Source: Pseudomonas sp. ZH-FAD (GTDB taxonomy: Bacteria; Pseudomonadota; Gammaproteobacteria; Pseudomonadales; Pseudomonadaceae). Taken from it: a stretch of 64,000 bases of DNA. The DNA lies in contig NZ_PGLR01000013.1 in assembly GCF_002803095.1 (NCBI RefSeq), positions 1-64,000 on the forward strand. The letters are read 5' to 3'. The position numbers and the translations under genes were made by a program. This document shows positions 1 to 9,339 of the stretch, one piece after another. Position 1 is the stretch's first letter; every line of letters begins with the position of its first letter. The notes under the pieces were generated by a model. That model saw nothing but the letters and a program-made list of their open reading frames with translations, was not told the DNA's origin and searched no databases.

Positions 1-52
1 GGCCCAGGATGGGATCGCGCGGAGCCATTTCGACGGCAGAGAAGAGACTCAT
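1..52 (-). CDS. aromatic amino acid aminotransferase, N-terminal fragment
   Basis: Only the first 17 codons are in the window; the gene runs off the left edge. Reading the minus strand from 52 gives MSLFSAVEMAPRDPILG, the characteristic start of class I aromatic/aspartate aminotransferases (TyrB/AspC group, pyridoxal-phosphate enzymes). In P. aeruginosa an aminotransferase gene lies beside uvrB in the same divergent arrangement, as I recall, which supports the call. No catalytic residue is within the fragment, so the substrate (aromatic or aspartate) cannot be told. Confidence 0.75.
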   Translation of the reverse strand, partial: MSLFSAVEMAPRDPILG

Positions 53-297
53 GATGGGTGCGGCAACTCGAGTGAGGGGTGGGTGGCCAGGCGTCCCCGA
101 CAAAAGCGCTAGGGGGCGCGTAAACGGGGCGTTAGTATAACGACCCTGAATCCAGGGGGCGACAGCGCAAAGCCCTGAATTAAGGCCTTTTGCCAGGTAA
201 TTCGACTCTACCTGGACCTATCGCCGAATCGCCCCGCAATTCATGGCGTTTGACGCGGTCCGACAGGATGCGTCACAGCCATTTGTCGAGGTACTGC

Positions 298-2313
298 ATG
301 TCCGAGTTTCAGTTGGTGACCCGCTTCAAACCTGCCGGCGATCAGCCTGAGGCGATCCGGCAGATGGTCGAGGGGCTGGAGGCCGGTCTTTCGCACCAGA
401 CCCTGCTGGGTGTGACCGGCTCGGGCAAGACCTTCTCCATCGCCAACGTGATCGCTCAGGTGCAGCGCCCGACCCTGGTGCTGGCGCCGAACAAGACCCT
501 GGCGGCGCAGCTCTATGGTGAGTTCAAGGCGTTCTTCCCGAACAACGCGGTGGAGTACTTCGTCTCCTACTACGACTACTACCAGCCGGAAGCCTATGTG
601 CCATCGTCGGACACCTTCATCGAGAAGGATGCCTCGATCAACGACCATATCGAGCAGATGCGTCTGTCGGCGACCAAGGCGCTGATCGAGCGCAAGGACG
701 TCATCGTGGTCTGCACCGTGTCGTCGATCTATGGCCTGGGCAGTCCCGAGGAGTACCTGAAAATGGTGCTGCACCTCGACCGTGGCGACAAAATGGACCA
801 ACGTGCGCTACTGCGCCGCCTGGCCGAGCTGCAGTACACGCGCAACGACATGGATTTCGCCCGCGCCACCTTCCGCGTGCGCGGCGACGTGATCGATATC
901 TTCCCGGCGGAATCGGATCTCGAAGCCATTCGCGTCGAGCTGTTCGATGACGAGGTGGAGAGCATCAGCGCCTTCGATCCGCTGACCGGCGAAGTGATCC
1001 AGAAGCTGCCGCGCTTCACCTTCTACCCCAAGAGCCACTACGTCACCCCGCGTGAAACCTTGCTGGAGGCGGTTGAGCAGATCAAGGTCGAGCTGCAGCA
1101 GCGTCTGGAGTACCTGCGTGGGGCGAACAAGCTGGTGGAGGCGCAGCGCCTGGAGCAGCGCACGCGCTTCGATCTGGAGATGATCCTCGAGCTGGGCTAT
1201 TGCAACGGCATCGAGAACTACTCGCGCTACCTGTCGGGCCGCCCGTCCGGCGCGCCGCCCCCCACTCTCTATGACTACCTGCCGGACGAAGCGCTGCTGG
1301 TGATCGACGAGTCCCACGTCTCGGTGCCGCAGGTTGGCGCTATGTACAAGGGCGACCGGTCGCGCAAGGAAACCCTGGTGGAATACGGCTTCCGTCTGCC
1401 TTCTGCGCTGGATAACCGACCGATGCGTTTCGAGGAGTGGGAGGCGGCCAGCCCGCAGACCATTTTCGTTTCCGCTACGCCTGGGCCTTACGAGGGCGAG
1501 CATGCCGGGCGCGTGGTGGAGCAGTTGGTGCGGCCGACCGGCCTGGTCGACCCGCAGATCGAGGTGCGTCCGGCGCGCACTCAGGTCGATGATCTGCTCT
1601 CGGAGATCCGTTTGCGTGTGGCAGCGGGTGACCGCGTGTTGGTCACCACCCTGACCAAGCGTATGGCCGAGGATTTGACCGACTACCTGGGCGACCATGA
1701 CGTCAAGGTGCGTTACCTGCACTCGGACATCGATACCGTTGAACGGGTGGAGATCATTCGCGACCTGCGCCTGGGCGCCTTCGACGTGCTGGTGGGCATC
1801 AACCTGCTGCGTGAGGGCCTGGATATGCCAGAGGTGTCGCTGGTGGCGATTCTCGATGCGGACAAGGAAGGCTTCCTGCGTAGCGAGCGCTCGCTGATCC
1901 AGACCATTGGTCGCGCCGCACGTAACCTCAACGGCCGAGCGATTCTGTACGCCGACAACATGACCGGCTCGATGCAGCGCGCCATTGGCGAGACCGAGCG
2001 GCGCCGCGCCAAGCAGATCGCCTTCAACGAAGCCAACGGCATCGTGCCCAAGGGCGTGCAGAAGGAGGTCAAGGACATCCTCGAAGGCGCCGTGGTGCCG
2101 GGGGCGCGCAGTAACAAGCGCAAGGGCATGGCCAAGGCGGCGGAGGAGAGTGCGCGTTACGAGAACGAGCTGCGTTCGCCGAGCGAGATCACCAAGCGTA
2201 TTCGTCAGCTGGAAGAGAAGATGTATGCCCTGGCGCGCGACCTGGAGTTCGAGGCCGCAGCGCAGATGCGCGACGAGATTCAGAAGCTGCGGGATCGGTT
2301 GTTGCAGGTGTGA
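298..2313 (+). CDS. uvrB: excinuclease ABC subunit B (UvrB)
   Basis: DNA-damage recognition helicase of nucleotide excision repair; it receives the lesion from UvrA, opens the helix and recruits UvrC in the cytoplasm. The 671-residue product is close to the usual ~670. Visible are the Walker A motif GVTGSGKT (about residues 38-45), the tyrosine-rich beta-hairpin [12 protein letters not shown] (about 92-103) that clamps DNA, helicase motifs such as [10 protein letters not shown] and QTIGRAARN, and the C-terminal UVR domain (about 630-668) that contacts UvrC. The frame is open upstream to 190, but family alignment ([17 protein letters not shown]) and the GAGGT just upstream point to the ATG at 298. 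It stands alone, divergent from the aminotransferase; I see no convincing LexA box in the 245-base gap. Confidence 0.97.
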   Translation: MSEFQLVTRFKPAGDQPEAIRQMVEGLEAGLSHQTLLGVTGSGKTFSIANVIAQVQRPTLVLAPNKTLAAQLYGEFKAFFPNNAVEYFVSYYDYYQPEAYVPSSDTFIEKDASINDHIEQMRLSATKALIERKDVIVVCTVSSIYGLGSPEEYLKMVLHLDRGDKMDQRALLRRLAELQYTRNDMDFARATFRVRGDVIDIFPAESDLEAIRVELFDDEVESISAFDPLTGEVIQKLPRFTFYPKSHYVTPRETLLEAVEQIKVELQQRLEYLRGANKLVEAQRLEQRTRFDLEMILELGYCNGIENYSRYLSGRPSGAPPPTLYDYLPDEALLVIDESHVSVPQVGAMYKGDRSRKETLVEYGFRLPSALDNRPMRFEEWEAASPQTIFVSATPGPYEGEHAGRVVEQLVRPTGLVDPQIEVRPARTQVDDLLSEIRLRVAAGDRVLVTTLTKRMAEDLTDYLGDHDVKVRYLHSDIDTVERVEIIRDLRLGAFDVLVGINLLREGLDMPEVSLVAILDADKEGFLRSERSLIQTIGRAARNLNGRAILYADNMTGSMQRAIGETERRRAKQIAFNEANGIVPKGVQKEVKDILEGAVVPGARSNKRKGMAKAAEESARYENELRSPSEITKRIRQLEEKMYALARDLEFEAAAQMRDEIQKLRDRLLQV

Positions 2314-2326
2314 TGTGTCAGTGAGT

Positions 2327-2420
2327 GTGGGAGGCGCTTCGACTCTGGCATCCTGCTTCGTTCTACCTCCTGCATCCATGCAGTCGTAGCGGCGATGGTC
2401 GCGGCTGAAGCCCCTCCCAC
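2327..2420. repeat. REP-like inverted repeat with an inserted foreign loop
   Basis: The outer arms GTGGGAGGCGCTTC (from 2327) and GGCTGAAGCCCCTCCCAC (to 2420) belong to the same family as the units at 7701-7757 and 54506-54559. Here the loop is enlarged by a segment (2351-2387) that matches 13321-13357 with one mismatch. The unit begins 13 bases after the uvrB stop codon. Confidence 0.75.
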
Positions 2421-2447
2421 GGGGCTGGCGGTGTCTGCGGAATCTGT

Positions 2448-2526
2448 GTAGGAGCCCCGCCCCGGGGCGAAGCTGTTGGCTTTGCGGTGCTTTGGCGAAC
2501 GATTCGCGGCGGGGCGCCGCTCCTAC
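2448..2526. repeat. REP pair, GTAGGAGCCCCGC family
   Basis: The arms GTAGGAGCCCCGCCCCGGGG and its imperfect complement ending GGGGCGCCGCTCCTAC face each other around a loop of about 40 bases. The same family recurs at 14358-14429. It lies between the converging uvrB and efflux genes and could act as a transcript-end structure. Confidence 0.8.
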
Positions 2527-2545
2527 GGATCGGGCGGTGTTGGCG

Positions 2546-4099
2546 TTAATGCGCGGCGCCACCGCCTGCCATGTTCTGCGGCAATTTCCGTGTCAACAGG
2601 ATCGCCAGCATGCTCACGCCCAGGGCGATGCCGATGAAATGGAAGGCATCGTTGTAGGCCATGATGATCGCCTGTTCATGGACGATCTGGCTGAGCCTGG
2701 CCAAGGCCGCCTGCTCGCTGCCCAATGTCTGCGTCAGCAGCTGCAGACGCTCCTCCACCTGCGGATTGGTCGGCACGATGGATTCGCGCAGGTAGTCGAA
2801 ATAGACCTTGGCGCGGGCATCGAGCAGGGTGGCGAGCAGGGCGATGCCGATGGCGCCGCCGAGGTTGCGCAGGATGTTGAACAGGCTGGAGGCCGAGCCG
2901 GCGTCCTGCGGCAGGATGTAGGCGGTGGCAATCAGCGACACGGTGACCATCACCAGCGGCTGGCCAAGCGCGCGGATGATCTGGATGTGCTGGAACTGTT
3001 CGCCGGCGAAGTCCAGGTTGAGCACGCCGGAGAAGAAGCTCGCCGCGCCGAACAGGGCAAAGCCCAGGGCGCACAGCCATTTCGGCGAAATGATCTTCAT
3101 CAGCTTGGGCACCAGCGGAATCAGGAACAACTGCGGCACGCCCATCCACATGATCACTTCGCCGATCTGCATGGCGTTGTAGCCCTGGATCTGCGCCAGA
3201 TACAGCGGCAGCACGTAGATCGAGCCGTACAGCCCCACGCCGAGCCCCAGGCTGGAAATACTGGCCAGGCCGAAGTTGCGCTCGCGTAGCACGCCCAGGT
3301 TGATCAGCGGGTTGGGGCGGGAGATCTGCAGGATGACGAACAGGATAAGGCTAACCAATGCCACGCTGCCGAGGCCGACGATCAGTTGCGACTCCAGCCA
3401 GTCCTTGCGGTGGCCTTCCTCGAGAAATACCTGCAGGCAGCCCAGGCCCAGGCCGAGGGTGATGATGCCAGCGTAGTCGGTGGTCTTCAGCAGCTCCCAG
3501 TGTGGCGCCTTCTTCTCCAGGCCATAGAGCAGCCCGGCGATCATGATCAGGCCGGGCGGCACGTTGATGTAGAAGATGTATTCCCAGCCCCAGTTCTCCG
3601 TCAGCCAGCCGCCGAGGGTCGGGCCGATGGAGGGGGCGAAGGTGGCGGTGATGGCGAACAGGGCCATGCCCTTGGCGCGGTGGTGCTCGGGTAGCTTGAT
3701 CAGCGTCATGGTGAACGCCAGCGGAATCAGCGCGCCGCCGGTGAAGCCCTGCAGGGCGCGGAACACGATCATGCTCTCCAGGCTCCAGGCCAGGGAGCAC
3801 AGCAGCGAGGCGATCAGAAAGCCCACCGACACCCATACCGCCAGGCGGCGCGCCGAGAGCAACTGCACCAGCCAGGCGGTCAGCGGGATCATGATGATCT
3901 CGGCCACCAGGTAGGACGTGGAAATCCACGAACCTTCCTCCAGGGTGGCGGACAGCGCACCCTGGATGTCCTTGAGCGATGAGTTGGTGATCTGGATATC
4001 CAGCACCGCCATGAAGGCGCCGAGCATGGCACTCATCACCGCAATCCAGTCGCGGCGGCTGGGCTCCGCCGTGGGGCGGATCAGCGCATCACCCGCCAT
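2546..4099 (-). CDS. DHA2-family MFS multidrug efflux transporter (EmrB-like)
   Basis: Inner-membrane drug:proton antiporter of the EmrB/QacA (14-helix) class, 517 residues as expected. Visible are a hydrophilic N-terminus, the first helix (MSAMLGAFMAVLDIQITNSS) with the Asp typical of motif D1, the motif FRALQGFTGGALIP, and motif C-like GPTLGGWLTENWGWEYIFYINVPPG at about residues 160-185, followed by further hydrophobic segments. Its start overlaps the end of the upstream HlyD-type gene by 11 bases, so the two are translationally coupled and should form a tripartite pump with an outer-membrane TolC-like channel encoded elsewhere. No outer-membrane partner is encoded here. The substrate is unknown; the pair resembles what I recall as PA3136-PA3137. 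Confidence 0.92.
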   Translation of the reverse strand: MAGDALIRPTAEPSRRDWIAVMSAMLGAFMAVLDIQITNSSLKDIQGALSATLEEGSWISTSYLVAEIIMIPLTAWLVQLLSARRLAVWVSVGFLIASLLCSLAWSLESMIVFRALQGFTGGALIPLAFTMTLIKLPEHHRAKGMALFAITATFAPSIGPTLGGWLTENWGWEYIFYINVPPGLIMIAGLLYGLEKKAPHWELLKTTDYAGIITLGLGLGCLQVFLEEGHRKDWLESQLIVGLGSVALVSLILFVILQISRPNPLINLGVLRERNFGLASISSLGLGVGLYGSIYVLPLYLAQIQGYNAMQIGEVIMWMGVPQLFLIPLVPKLMKIISPKWLCALGFALFGAASFFSGVLNLDFAGEQFQHIQIIRALGQPLVMVTVSLIATAYILPQDAGSASSLFNILRNLGGAIGIALLATLLDARAKVYFDYLRESIVPTNPQVEERLQLLTQTLGSEQAALARLSQIVHEQAIIMAYNDAFHFIGIALGVSMLAILLTRKLPQNMAGGGAAH

Positions 4100-5138
4100 G
4101 GCTTTCGTCGCTGCGCAGATCGACCGTGACTTCCACCGACATGCCGGGGCGGATCAGTCCATGCAGCGGGTTGTCGGCGGCGAAGGTCAGCTTGACCGGG
4201 ATGCGCTGCACCACCTTGGTGAAGTTGCCGGTGGCGTTGTCTGGCGGCAGCAGGCTGAATTGCGCGCCGGAGGCGGCGAACAGGCTGTCGATGCGGCCTT
4301 CGATGGGGGTGTCGGGATAGCTGTCGAACAGCAGTTCGGCTTTCTGCCCCGGGCGCATGTGGCCGATCTGGGTTTCCTTGAAGTTGGCCTGGATCCAGAT
4401 GTCCTGATCCGGTACCAGCGACAGCAGGTAGGCGCCGCTTTGCACCACCTGGCCTTCGCGGGCCGAGCGCTGGCCGACCATGCCGCTGATCGGCGCGTGA
4501 ATTTGCGTACGCGAGAGATTGAGGTCGGCCTGTTCCAGGTCGGCCTGCGCCGAGAGAATCAGCGCGTCCAGGCGTTTGAGCTCGGCTTCCAGGCTGGCGA
4601 CCTGCTGACGCTGAGCCTGCAGATCGGCCTGGGCCTTGGCCACTTGCGAGCGGGCCACGCGGTTGTCGGCGGCCAGGGTGGTGACGCGTTCTTCGGAGAC
4701 GTAACCCGGCTTGCGCAGGGTCTGTGCGCGGCCGAGATCGAGCTTGGCGCGATCGAGGGTCGCCTGGCTGGCGGCGACGTCGGCCTGGCTGGCGGCAATC
4801 AGGCTGGCCTGCTGGTCGAGCTTGCTCTGCGCCTGGGCGCGCTCGGCCTGGTGAGTTTCCAGGGCGGCGAGGGCGCGCTGGCGAGCCAGGCGGAAATCGG
4901 CGTCTTCCAGCACGGCCAGGAGTTGGCCGGCCTCCACGTGTTGGTTGTCGCGCACCAGGACCTTTTCGATACGTGCATTCAACTGGCTGGAGACGCGAGT
5001 GATCTCGCCCTGCACGTAAGCATTGTCGGTGCTCTCGTGGTAGCGACCGATCAGCAGCCACTGGGCGAGCAGGGCGCCGGCGATCAACACCAGCAGGATC
5101 ACGAATACGAGAAGGCGACGTTGCAGTTTGGCGGGCAT
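4089..5138 (-). CDS. HlyD/EmrA-family membrane fusion protein
   Basis: Periplasmic adaptor that would link the adjacent EmrB-like transporter to an outer-membrane channel. The 349-residue protein has a cytoplasmic KLQRR stretch, one membrane anchor (about 8-28), the EmrA-type STDNAYVQGEITRVSSQ biotinyl-lipoyl half (about 37-52), a long Ala/Gln-rich coiled-coil hairpin (about 80-200), the second lipoyl half with HAPISGMVGQRSAREGQVV, and a beta-barrel ending in a PGMSVEV strand. It is the first gene of the pair and divergent from a LysR regulator 110 bases away, which is the likely controller. The upstream frame stays open to 5403, but the lysine/arginine-then-hydrophobic start at 5138 fits the family. 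Confidence 0.92.
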   Translation of the reverse strand: MPAKLQRRLLVFVILLVLIAGALLAQWLLIGRYHESTDNAYVQGEITRVSSQLNARIEKVLVRDNQHVEAGQLLAVLEDADFRLARQRALAALETHQAERAQAQSKLDQQASLIAASQADVAASQATLDRAKLDLGRAQTLRKPGYVSEERVTTLAADNRVARSQVAKAQADLQAQRQQVASLEAELKRLDALILSAQADLEQADLNLSRTQIHAPISGMVGQRSAREGQVVQSGAYLLSLVPDQDIWIQANFKETQIGHMRPGQKAELLFDSYPDTPIEGRIDSLFAASGAQFSLLPPDNATGNFTKVVQRIPVKLTFAADNPLHGLIRPGMSVEVTVDLRSDESHGG

Positions 5139-5248
5139 GCTTGAGGCTCGGGGGGGGGCGGCGGAGAAGTGTAAGTAAATTTAACAGCGTTCCCTTTTCG
5201 CTAGTAGACTCTCGGCTTGGCATGCTTTGTTGCGTATGAGGAACAATC

Positions 5249-6169
5249 ATGGGGCTGGATGACGCACTGATCTTTACCCGAGTGGTGGAATGCCACAGCT
5301 TCACCCAGGCTGCGACCAGCCTGGGCATGCAGAAATCGACGGTGAGCCGGCGCATCGCGTTGCTCGAAGAGCGCCTTGGTGTGCGTCTGCTCAACCGCAC
5401 CACGCGTAAGTTGCGCCTGACCGAGGTGGGGCAGGCTTACTACGAGCGTTGCCGGCAGATCATGCTCGACTTCGCCGAGGCCGAGCAGGCAGTGATGCAG
5501 CTGCAGCGCGAGCCGTCCGGACTGTTACGCATCACTTCACCGATCGAATTCGGCCAGTTGTTTCTCGGGCGCGTGCTGGGCGAGTTCATGCGTCAGTACC
5601 CGCAGATCGACGCCGAGGTGGAGCTGACCTCGCGATCCGTGGACCCGCTGGAAGAGGGCGTGGACATCGCCATCCAGGTCGGCCAGCCGCAGGATTCCAC
5701 GCTGATCGCGCGCAAGTTGTTCGAAAGTGGCCGACGTCTGTGCGCCAGCCCTGCTTACCTGGCGGCGCACGGCACGCCGCGCAGCGTTGCCGGGCTGGAG
5801 GGGCATCGGGCGATCCTGCTGCAGCATGACGCCCCGCGTTACTGGCCGCTATTGGGCGAACATCTGCCGTGCCAGCGGGTGATGACCTGCAACAACATCA
5901 CCTTCGCCCGTGAGGCGACGCTGGCAGGCGCCGGGATTTGCGGGCTGCCGGTGATGATCAGCGAGGAGGCGGTGCGCAGCGGGCGTCTGATCGAGCTGCT
6001 GCCCGAGGCGCGCCTGCCGGTGGGGGAGGTGTACGCCATCTACCCGTCGCGGCGCTTCCAGGCGATGAAGGTCAAGACCTTTCTCGACTTTCTCATCGCC
6101 AGCTTGCCCATCACCCGCGGCGGGTTGCTGGAGCCAGGGGCCGTCGGCCTGCTAACATCGCCCGCTTGA
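5249..6169 (+). CDS. LysR-family transcriptional regulator
   Basis: DNA-binding regulator of 306 residues. The N-terminal winged helix-turn-helix is clear (FTQAATSLGMQKSTVSRRIALLEERLGVRLLNRTTRKLRLTEVG split over about residues 18-62), followed by the effector-binding domain. The LRITSPIEFGQLFLGRVLGEF segment places it in the CrgA/AaeR-like branch of LysR proteins. It is transcribed away from the EmrAB-like operon across a 110-base gap, the standard layout for a LysR protein that controls its divergent neighbour. GAGGAAC just before the ATG is a fair ribosome site. The ligand is unknown. Confidence 0.93.
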   Translation: MGLDDALIFTRVVECHSFTQAATSLGMQKSTVSRRIALLEERLGVRLLNRTTRKLRLTEVGQAYYERCRQIMLDFAEAEQAVMQLQREPSGLLRITSPIEFGQLFLGRVLGEFMRQYPQIDAEVELTSRSVDPLEEGVDIAIQVGQPQDSTLIARKLFESGRRLCASPAYLAAHGTPRSVAGLEGHRAILLQHDAPRYWPLLGEHLPCQRVMTCNNITFAREATLAGAGICGLPVMISEEAVRSGRLIELLPEARLPVGEVYAIYPSRRFQAMKVKTFLDFLIASLPITRGGLLEPGAVGLLTSPA

Positions 6170-6202
6170 TTCAAACCTCGTGTCTTCCTTCCGAGAGCAT
6201 TC

Positions 6203-7684
6203 ATGACCACCGTCCGTACCCGTATCGCGCCATCGCCCACTGGTGACCCCCACGTCGGCACTGCCTATATCGCGCTGTTCAACCTGTGCTTCGCCCGTCA
6301 GCACGGTGGCCAGTTCATCCTGCGCATCGAAGACACCGACCAGGTTCGCTCGACTCGTGAGTCCGAACAGCAGATTTTCGATGCCCTGCGCTGGCTGGGT
6401 ATCGAGTGGGACGAAGGCCCGGATGTCGGCGGCCCGCATGGCCCGTACCGGCAGAGCGAGCGTGGCGAGATCTACAAGAAGTATTCGGACGAACTGGTCG
6501 CCAAGGGCCATGCCTTCCCATGCTTCTGCTCCGCCGAGCGCCTCGACGAAGTGCGTGCGCAGCAGATGGCCAACAAGGAAACGCCGCGCTACGACGGTCA
6601 CTGCATGCATCTGGAGCCGGCCGAGGCGCAGCGCCGCATCGCCGCAGGCGAGTCGCATGTGGTGCGCATGAAGGTGCCGAGCGAAGGCGTCTGCGTGGTG
6701 CCGGACATGCTGCGTGGCGATGTCGAGATCCCATGGGATCGCATGGACATGCAGGTGCTGATGAAGGCCGATGGCCTGCCCACCTACTTCCTGGCCAACG
6801 TGGTCGATGACCACCTGATGGGCATCACCCACGTGTTGCGTGGCGAGGAATGGCTGCCGTCGGCACCCAAGCTGATCAAGCTCTACGAGTACTTCGGTTG
6901 GGAACAGCCAGCGCTGTGCTACATGCCGCTGCTGCGTAACCCGGACAAGAGCAAGCTGTCCAAGCGCAAGAACCCCACCAGCATCACTTTCTACGAGCGC
7001 ATGGGCTACCTGCCGCAGGCCATGCTCAACTACCTGGGACGCATGGGCTGGTCGATGCCGGACGAGCGCGAGAAATTCTCCCTGAGCGAGATGATCGAAC
7101 ACTTCGACATCAACCGTGTGTCGCTGGGCGGGCCGATCTTCGATCTGGAGAAGCTGTCCTGGCTCAACGGTCAATGGCTGCGCGAGCTGCCGGTGGAAAC
7201 CTTCGCTGCCGAAGTGCAGAAGTGGGCGCTCAATCCCGAATACCTGATGAAGATCGCACCGCACGTGCAGGCTAGGGTGGAGACCTTCAGCCAGATCGCA
7301 CCGCTGGCCGGCTTCTTCTTCTCTGGTGGGCTGAATCTGGACGCCAAGCTGTTCGAGCACAAGAAGCTGTCGCCCGACCAGGTGCGTCAGCTGATGCAGC
7401 TGATCCTGTGGAAGCTCGAGTCGCTGCGTCAGTGGGAAAAGGAGCGCATCACCGGCTGCATCCAAGCGGTGGTCGAGCATCTGGAGCTGAAGCTGCGTGA
7501 CGCCATGCCGCTGATGTTCGCGGCCATCACCGGCCAAGCCAGCTCGGTATCGGTACTCGATGCCATGGAAATCCTCGGCCCGGACCTGACCCGCTTCCGC
7601 CTGCGCCAGGCGCTAGAGCTGCTCGGCGGCACCTCGAAGAAAGAGACCAAGGAGTGGGAGAAGCTGCTGGCGAGCATCGCCTAA
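6203..7684 (+). CDS. gltX: glutamyl-tRNA synthetase
   Basis: Class I aminoacyl-tRNA synthetase charging tRNA-Glu with glutamate. At 493 residues it has the usual bacterial length. The HIGH-type motif is present as [13 protein letters not shown] (about 10-22) and the KMSKS-type loop as KSKLSKRKN (about 250), with the catalytic Rossmann fold between and the alpha-helical anticodon-binding domain to the end. The ATG at 6203 begins [14 protein letters not shown], matching the family. It is followed about 200 bases later by a tRNA array holding three tRNA-Glu(UUC) genes, the cognate substrate, although the array has its own promoter. Confidence 0.97.
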   Translation: MTTVRTRIAPSPTGDPHVGTAYIALFNLCFARQHGGQFILRIEDTDQVRSTRESEQQIFDALRWLGIEWDEGPDVGGPHGPYRQSERGEIYKKYSDELVAKGHAFPCFCSAERLDEVRAQQMANKETPRYDGHCMHLEPAEAQRRIAAGESHVVRMKVPSEGVCVVPDMLRGDVEIPWDRMDMQVLMKADGLPTYFLANVVDDHLMGITHVLRGEEWLPSAPKLIKLYEYFGWEQPALCYMPLLRNPDKSKLSKRKNPTSITFYERMGYLPQAMLNYLGRMGWSMPDEREKFSLSEMIEHFDINRVSLGGPIFDLEKLSWLNGQWLRELPVETFAAEVQKWALNPEYLMKIAPHVQARVETFSQIAPLAGFFFSGGLNLDAKLFEHKKLSPDQVRQLMQLILWKLESLRQWEKERITGCIQAVVEHLELKLRDAMPLMFAAITGQASSVSVLDAMEILGPDLTRFRLRQALELLGGTSKKETKEWEKLLASIA

Positions 7685-7700
7685 GTTGAAGCGTGCAACT

Positions 7701-7757
7701 GTGGGAGGGGCTTTAGCCGCGATGATTTGATTTTGTCGCCGCTGAAGCGCCTCCCAC
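7701..7757. repeat. REP-like inverted repeat after gltX
   Basis: GTGGGAGGGGCTTTAGCCGC and its complement ending in GCGCCTCCCAC form a long stem, extended by GCAAC (7695) and GTTGC (7763). It belongs to the family at 2327 and 54506, starts 16 bases after the gltX stop and may serve as the transcript end. Confidence 0.8.
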
Positions 7758-7838
7758 GGTTGCAGCTAACTTTCCACGAGTGAGGCTCTAAGTAATTGTT
7801 CTAGTGGCAAAAACTTTGGGCTGGCAGGAAAAATGTTG

Positions 7839-7867
7839 TTGACAGCCAATCGGGGCGCTCTTAACAT
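7839..7867 (+). promoter_or_regulatory. sigma-70 promoter of the tRNA array
   Basis: TTGACA at 7839-7844, a 17-base spacer and TAACAT at 7862-7867 form a near-consensus promoter. The GC-rich stretch GCGCCCCGTCC right after it is the discriminator expected of stable-RNA genes under stringent control. The first tRNA starts at 7886. Confidence 0.8.
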
Positions 7868-7885
7868 GCGCCCCGTCCTCGAGAT

Positions 7886-7961
<76 letters not shown>

Positions 7962-8021
7962 ATCTCGACTCCTTCGGGAGTGCCAGAATCGATGTGAGTC
8001 GATTCACGATCAGGGTCTTGC

Positions 8022-8097
8022 GTCCCCTTCGTCTAGTGGCCTAGGACACCGCCCTTTCACGGCGGTAACAGGGGTTCGAGTCCCCTAGGGGACGCCA
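8022..8097 (+). tRNA. tRNA-Glu(UUC), copy 1
   Basis: A 76-base cloverleaf with acceptor GTCCCCT/AGGGGAC, anticodon stem CCGCC/GGCGG around CTTTCAC (anticodon TTC), T-loop TTCGAGT and an encoded CCA. It is the substrate of GltX encoded just upstream. A small hairpin (ACTCC TTCG GGAGT, 7967-7980) sits in the spacer before it. Confidence 0.97.
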
Positions 8098-8146
8098 TTT
8101 ATTCCAGCCGTAGCGCTCAGGCGCTGCAGCCAGACCGAAAGGTTTC

Positions 8147-8222
<76 letters not shown>

Positions 8223-8270
8223 AACACTGACAAGGCCAGCTTAGTGCTGGCCTTGTTCTTCGAAGGTTTT

Positions 8271-8346
8271 GTCCCCTTCGTCTAGTGGCCTAGGACACCG
8301 CCCTTTCACGGCGGTAACAGGGGTTCGAGTCCCCTAGGGGACGCCA
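8271..8346 (+). tRNA. tRNA-Glu(UUC), copy 2
   Basis: Same 76-base sequence as the first glutamate tRNA. The spacer before it holds a stem, AAGGCCAGC/GCTGGCCTT (about 8232-8254), that recurs before copy 3 and could be a processing or pause structure. Confidence 0.97.
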
Positions 8347-8393
8347 TATTCCAGTCGCAGCGCGCAAGTGTTGCGAACCGACCGCAAGGTTTC

Positions 8394-8469
<76 letters not shown>

Positions 8470-8517
8470 ATCACACTCAAGGCCAGCCTAGTGCTGGCCT
8501 TGTCGTTCGAAGGTTTC

Positions 8518-8593
8518 GTCCCCTTCGTCTAGTGGCCTAGGACACCGCCCTTTCACGGCGGTAACAGGGGTTCGAGTCCCCTAGGGGACGCCA
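8518..8593 (+). tRNA. tRNA-Glu(UUC), copy 3
   Basis: Last member of the array, identical to the other glutamate copies and followed 27 bases later by a strong terminator. Confidence 0.97.
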
Positions 8594-8620
8594 TTTTTCT
8601 TGCCGCATTTGCGGGACCCA

Positions 8621-8657
8621 GGGGTCACTTCTTCGGAAGTGGCCCCTTTTTGTTTTT
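8621..8657 (+). terminator. rho-independent terminator of the tRNA array
   Basis: GGGGTCACTTC, a TTCG tetraloop, GAAGTGGCCCC and then a T-rich run. This is a strong stem-loop placed just after the last tRNA. Confidence 0.92.
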
Positions 8658-8721
8658 CCCCTTCTTTTTCTGATGCTGGTGCACCTGTCTTGCAATGCTG
8701 ACCAGCGGTCGATCCGGTGAC

Positions 8722-8764
8722 TTGCAAAATAATATGATGATCGTAATATTGTATTCATCATATT
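8722..8764 (+). promoter_or_regulatory. TetR-type promoter/operator with perfect inverted repeat
   Basis: AATATGATGA (8731-8740) and its exact complement TCATCATATT (8755-8764) form a 10-bp-arm dyad with a 14-base centre. A promoter-like TTGCAA (8722-8727), 16-base spacer and TAATAT (8744-8749) overlaps it. The dyad ends 12 bases before the regulator's ATG, so repressor binding would block its own transcription. Confidence 0.7.
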
Positions 8765-8776
8765 AAGGGCGCAGTC

Positions 8777-9316
8777 ATGAGTGGACGCAAAAGTGAAACC
8801 CGTAAGCGCATTCTCGCTGCGGCGGGGCGTGTACTCGCAGAGCGTGGGCCTGGTGACCCGGCGGTAGCTGAGGTCATGGCTGAAGCGGGGCTGACGGTCG
8901 GCGGCTTCTACGCGCACTTCGCCAGCAAGGATGCGCTGATGCTCGAGGCATTTCGTCAGTTGCTTCGGGTGCGGCGTGATCGCCTTGCGCAGGTCGACCA
9001 GAGCCTGACAGGCAGAGAGCGCCGAGTGCTCTTGGCCGCTTTCTACCTTTCGCGCAGGCACCGTGACGATGCTGACGAGCGCTGCCCGCTGCCGAGTTCG
9101 CTGGCGGAAATTGCGCGGTTACCGGATGGCTTTCGCCAGACCTTGGCTGAACACATTGAGCTGATCACGGCGCAAATGAGCGGGACGCCGGAAGAGGGCG
9201 ATGTGGCGCTGGCTGACCTGGCGCTGATGATCGGTGGTCTGGCACTGGCGCGGGCCTTGGGGCCAGGCGAGTTGTCCGACCGGGTGTTGCGTGCTGCCAA
9301 GTCGGCAGTTGTGTGA
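8777..9316 (+). CDS. TetR/AcrR-family transcriptional repressor
   Basis: A 179-residue regulator. The N-terminal helix-turn-helix reads SETRKRILAAAGRVLAERG then VAEVMAEAGLTVGGFYAHFASKDALMLEAF in pieces over about residues 5-60, the classical TetR DNA-binding domain; the rest is a helical ligand-binding domain without a recognised ligand. The gene is preceded by a perfect 10-bp-arm inverted repeat overlapping its promoter, indicating autoregulation, and followed only 23 bases later by a hydrolase gene, which is probably its co-transcribed target. The arrangement matches what I recall as PA3133-PA3132. Confidence 0.9.
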   Translation: MSGRKSETRKRILAAAGRVLAERGPGDPAVAEVMAEAGLTVGGFYAHFASKDALMLEAFRQLLRVRRDRLAQVDQSLTGRERRVLLAAFYLSRRHRDDADERCPLPSSLAEIARLPDGFRQTLAEHIELITAQMSGTPEEGDVALADLALMIGGLALARALGPGELSDRVLRAAKSAVV

Positions 9317-9339
9317 AATCAAGCGTGAAGGAGAAGGTG

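Noticed and set aside
190..297. Extended uvrB start at 190
   Set aside because: The 36 additional residues have no counterpart in UvrB proteins and lie in untranslated-looking sequence; the ATG at 298 begins the conserved [10 protein letters not shown].
808..2562. A 584-codon open frame on the minus strand across uvrB
   Set aside because: It is antisense to a textbook UvrB, has the Arg/His/Leu-rich composition of shadow frames in GC-rich DNA and no family motif. The same holds for long antisense frames across fimV (26108-27979), emrA (3918-5144), atuA (61363-63183), etfQO (37053-38906), atuH/propeller gene (50651-52657), etfB/A (39075-40643) and the vWA gene (45890-47467).
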